From Vanilla planifolia (Eukaryota > Streptophyta > Magnoliopsida > Asparagales > Orchidaceae): a stretch of 64,000 nt of DNA. Of this stretch, positions 61,333 through 64,000 are shown in pieces; position 1 is the first letter of the stretch, and each line of letters begins with the position of its first letter. The stretch spans positions 41,256,737-41,320,736 of the forward strand of contig CM043869.1 in the NCBI GenBank assembly GCA_023846275.1, written 5' to 3'. The position numbers were made by a program, and so were the translations under genes. Under the pieces are notes generated by a model. That model was not told where the DNA came from. It made no database searches and was given only the letters and a program-made list of their open reading frames with translations.

Positions 61333-64000
61333 CAATTTCTATAATCCTTCATTTCAACCTCATGAAGTATCCCTATGGGTTCATTCAATTTTTTCTATCA
61401 CCATGATAAGCTATATTCTTTTTACAATGTCATATTTTCTATGAATATCTTTATTGGACATTCAATGTTTATGTTTTGAGTGCTACTTATATAATGTTTC
61501 CTTCTTGTATTATAAACGTAAGCACTAGTAGTGATCATCTTCAGTTATAACAAGGTAAAAACAAAACATGGGGAGTCAACTGTGGAAAAAAGCATTATAT
61601 TTAGGTCATAATGCATCATATCTCAATATGGATATTCCATTTTGAAGATTATCCTCACTAACTAGCTATTGAAGTTGACAACTTTTATTAGATATCTTGT
61701 TCATGTTTTTTCGTTCGAAAATACTGGTGTGGTCTATTTTGAACATGAATGTTCTCAAGGGAAGTCTCAAGAGGTTTGGAAGGAAGCTTGAGAGAAAATT
61801 ATGGGCCTTGAGAAGGTTTGTGGAGGATAAGAGAAACCTTAAGAAGTTTGTTCTCAATGTGTGTTGAATTTGAAGTGTACTAGAGACGATCTATTTTGTC
61901 TCAAAAGGCATTATAGCCATATGAAAACTCTCTCTCTTGTAATGAGAGAAAGATTGGAGTAGGTGGGGTTCTTGAGAGCATCATATATCGAGAGAAAGGA
62001 AACCTTAAGAAACATGTTTGAAGTGTTAGGTGGAGTTCTTGAATGACTTGATGAGTTGGAGGATTAGAAGATTTTGATGGTATTGCAGTAATCTTTTGGG
62101 AGGACAATAATGCCTCGATAATATCTCAAAAGGGCTGGACAAGCTTGTAGAAGGCTCAAGAGGGTTCGAAGGTGTTTTCATGGATGATTAGGATGGGCAT
62201 AGGATGAACCAAATCAAATTGTGTATTGTGAGTTATCTTTGAATTTATGGTTTCAATTGATTTTGAACTAGAAATTTCTAGATGATTAAGTTAGTAATCA
62301 AAGTGTGAATCATCAAATTCCTAGTTTTAAACTAGATATTGTGCCTATAATATCACAATTGTGTTGGAGATTTTTAGATGAGTGTAAAATCAAGATTTGA
62401 ATTTCACAAAATTGGGATTGGCATATAATTTGAATTCAAATTGCTTGGATTTGAATTTATTTGTTTTTTTAATATGTCTGCATTATATTTTTAATGTGTA
62501 ATGATGATTATAATAACTTATGAATTTAACTCAATAATCAGTTGAAAGCATTATTCTTATTTTTATTTTTAAGATACTTCAAAATATAACAGTTTCTATT
62601 ATACAATGGCAACTTTAATTTATATCCTTTAATCATGCTTCTTGAATCAAAATTCATTAATGATGTTCAATTAGTTCCTTCATGTTGTTTGAAGCTTTGA
62701 GGCCTTACAATTTCTCCCCACCTAAAAAATTTTCATTCCTAAAATTTAATACAACTTTAAGAATAATTTATTTTAATTTATTTTAATAATAAACTTTAGA
62801 TTTCATACCCCCCACATTAGATGACTTTGTGTTATCTCATAGTTATAAACCTTGAAATTTATGACAACTATAAGAATAATTTATTTCAATTTTGTTTAAT
62901 AATAAACTTTAGATTCCCATACCTAGCACATTAGACGACTTTGCCTCCTTACATTGAATACTTTAGATTCAATCATTTGAGTGCTTGATGAGAAATTTTT
63001 CTAATTTAATATTTGAGTTTTCTACATAGTTTTGTTGTGTCTTTTAGTATTTTGTTATGTTCTATTCATCTCACTATATTCTATTATTGCTATTTTGTGT
63101 AAGAACCCATGTAAAGTAGTGAGACAACTCATCTAGTACAAATGCATTAGATTCTTCTTAGGGGAGAATCTTAGTGAGTGTAGATTGTGGCCATATATGG
63201 TTATGTTGAGAAGTGGTGAGTCATTAAGAACAATAGCAACATAATTAGAGTATGATTCAATAAGGGAAATCATATAGATTATTGAAAATACAATTGGCTC
63301 TTTTGATGTGAAAAGTGCACTTTTTTATGAGCATATTAAACAGAAGAAGATGAGTCTAATTGAAGAAGAAGAATGGTCAACAAGAGTGGGAGGAGATGGA
63401 TCCTCAAAATTTGGTCCTGATGACCATCAAGATCTTGCTACTTCAAGAGACTATGGTATTGTGAAGCCTTTCATGGTAGTGGCATGGGTTGATATTCCAA
63501 CCTATGGAAGAGGTTGATATTGAGAAGTTGGACGTACCTTTATATCAGTTGGAGACATATTTCTCCATATATTGTTATAGTAGTTTCAATAAATTAACAT
63601 TTGTAAGTTTGAAACTAATCGTGTCTCAATATGTTGGAATAGTCTTATATATTCTTGTGTTATATGAAGTTATTGCAAGAGTTAGTTGAAGCAACTTCTG
63701 TGAGAGGAGTTTCATCACATGGGCTGTGAGAAAGCCAAATAGAAAAAGTAGCATGCGCTACAACAATAGAAGCAGTTGGTGCAAGATTACATGATTGAGT
63801 TTTAGAGGGAAGTGGTCTCATTGGTGTGGATATAGGAGAGAAAGTAATCCTCATCAAATATTTTCTTCTTTTGTCTACTAAAATTGTCATGATGTTATTA
63901 CGCTTTCTCTTCATCACTATCATATAGGAGTGCACATTCGCAATTGTCATTGAGAGGAATTGTGCTCAAGATGAGAAGGTTATGGAGGGTGCTTCCAAGA
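60975..64000 (+). repeat. second copy of the myosin exon 9-intron 10 segment
   Basis: Direct repeat of 31,219-34,294, continuing to the window edge. It contains the 3' part of exon 9, intron 9, exon 10, the start of intron 10, and the LTR and interior of the retroelement that lies in that intron (LTR here from about 61,729). In exon 10 I counted 17 differences over 136 bases, most of them C-to-T or G-to-A in this copy relative to the gene. The whole segment was therefore copied after the retroelement had entered the intron. Confidence 0.92.

Noticed and set aside
1..64000. tRNA, rRNA, CRISPR or prokaryote-like operons
   Set aside because: No cloverleaf, rRNA core or regularly spaced repeat-spacer pattern was found on reading; the content is plant nuclear.

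Overview
This window is nuclear DNA from a flowering plant. It holds two recognisable host genes in AT-rich sequence packed with decayed retrotransposons. The evidence is a class VIII (plant-specific) myosin gene with many phased exons, a plant STP-type hexose/H+ symporter gene, and plant-type Ty1/copia, Ty3/gypsy and RNase-H-bearing LINE elements. The high GC of the sugar-transporter exons would fit a monocot, but the window does not prove this. I see no bacterial, organellar or viral segment, no CRISPR array and no tRNA or rRNA gene.

Layout. 1-7.7 kb: AT-rich sequence with an old copia element (about 2.08-6.52 kb) and a possible decayed myosin exon near 7.2-7.3 kb. 7,726-41,507 (+): fifteen exons encoding the C-terminal 804 residues of a myosin VIII of the VIII-B (ATM2-like) type; the N-terminal part of the motor (P-loop, switch I) is not recognisable in the window. 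The introns are inflated by retroelements: a copia fragment (8.3-10.15 kb), an LTR-flanked element without visible pol (12.66-16.46 kb), a copia element (17.7-21.2 kb) next to an antisense gypsy element (21.35-28.44 kb), a gypsy-like element (32.0-36.25 kb) and an antisense copia element (37.2-39.0 kb). 41.5-49 kb: intergenic, with one antisense gag fragment (44.2-45.55 kb). 49,227-51,142 (+): an intact three-exon sugar transporter of 525 residues. 51,204-58,159 (-): a nearly full-length but dead LINE whose poly(A) tail starts about 60 bp after the transporter stop codon. 58.2-60 kb: AT-rich. 60.0-60.97 kb: a truncated copia gag-protease-integrase fragment, joined directly to a second copy (60,975 to the window end) of the myosin exon 9/exon 10/intron segment found at 31,219-34,294.

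Function. The myosin product would be an actin-based motor; family members act at the plasma membrane, plasmodesmata and endosomes. This copy has several unusual residues in the relay and SH1 regions, so its motor may be weakened or specialised. The transporter would be a plasma-membrane glucose/H+ symporter with all expected substrate and proton residues. The two genes have no evident functional link. I found no convincing new biological system. The strongest leads are the GC-AG intron of the myosin gene, the retroelement/myosin-exon fusion at 60,975, and the LINE sitting inside or against the 3' end of the sugar transporter gene.
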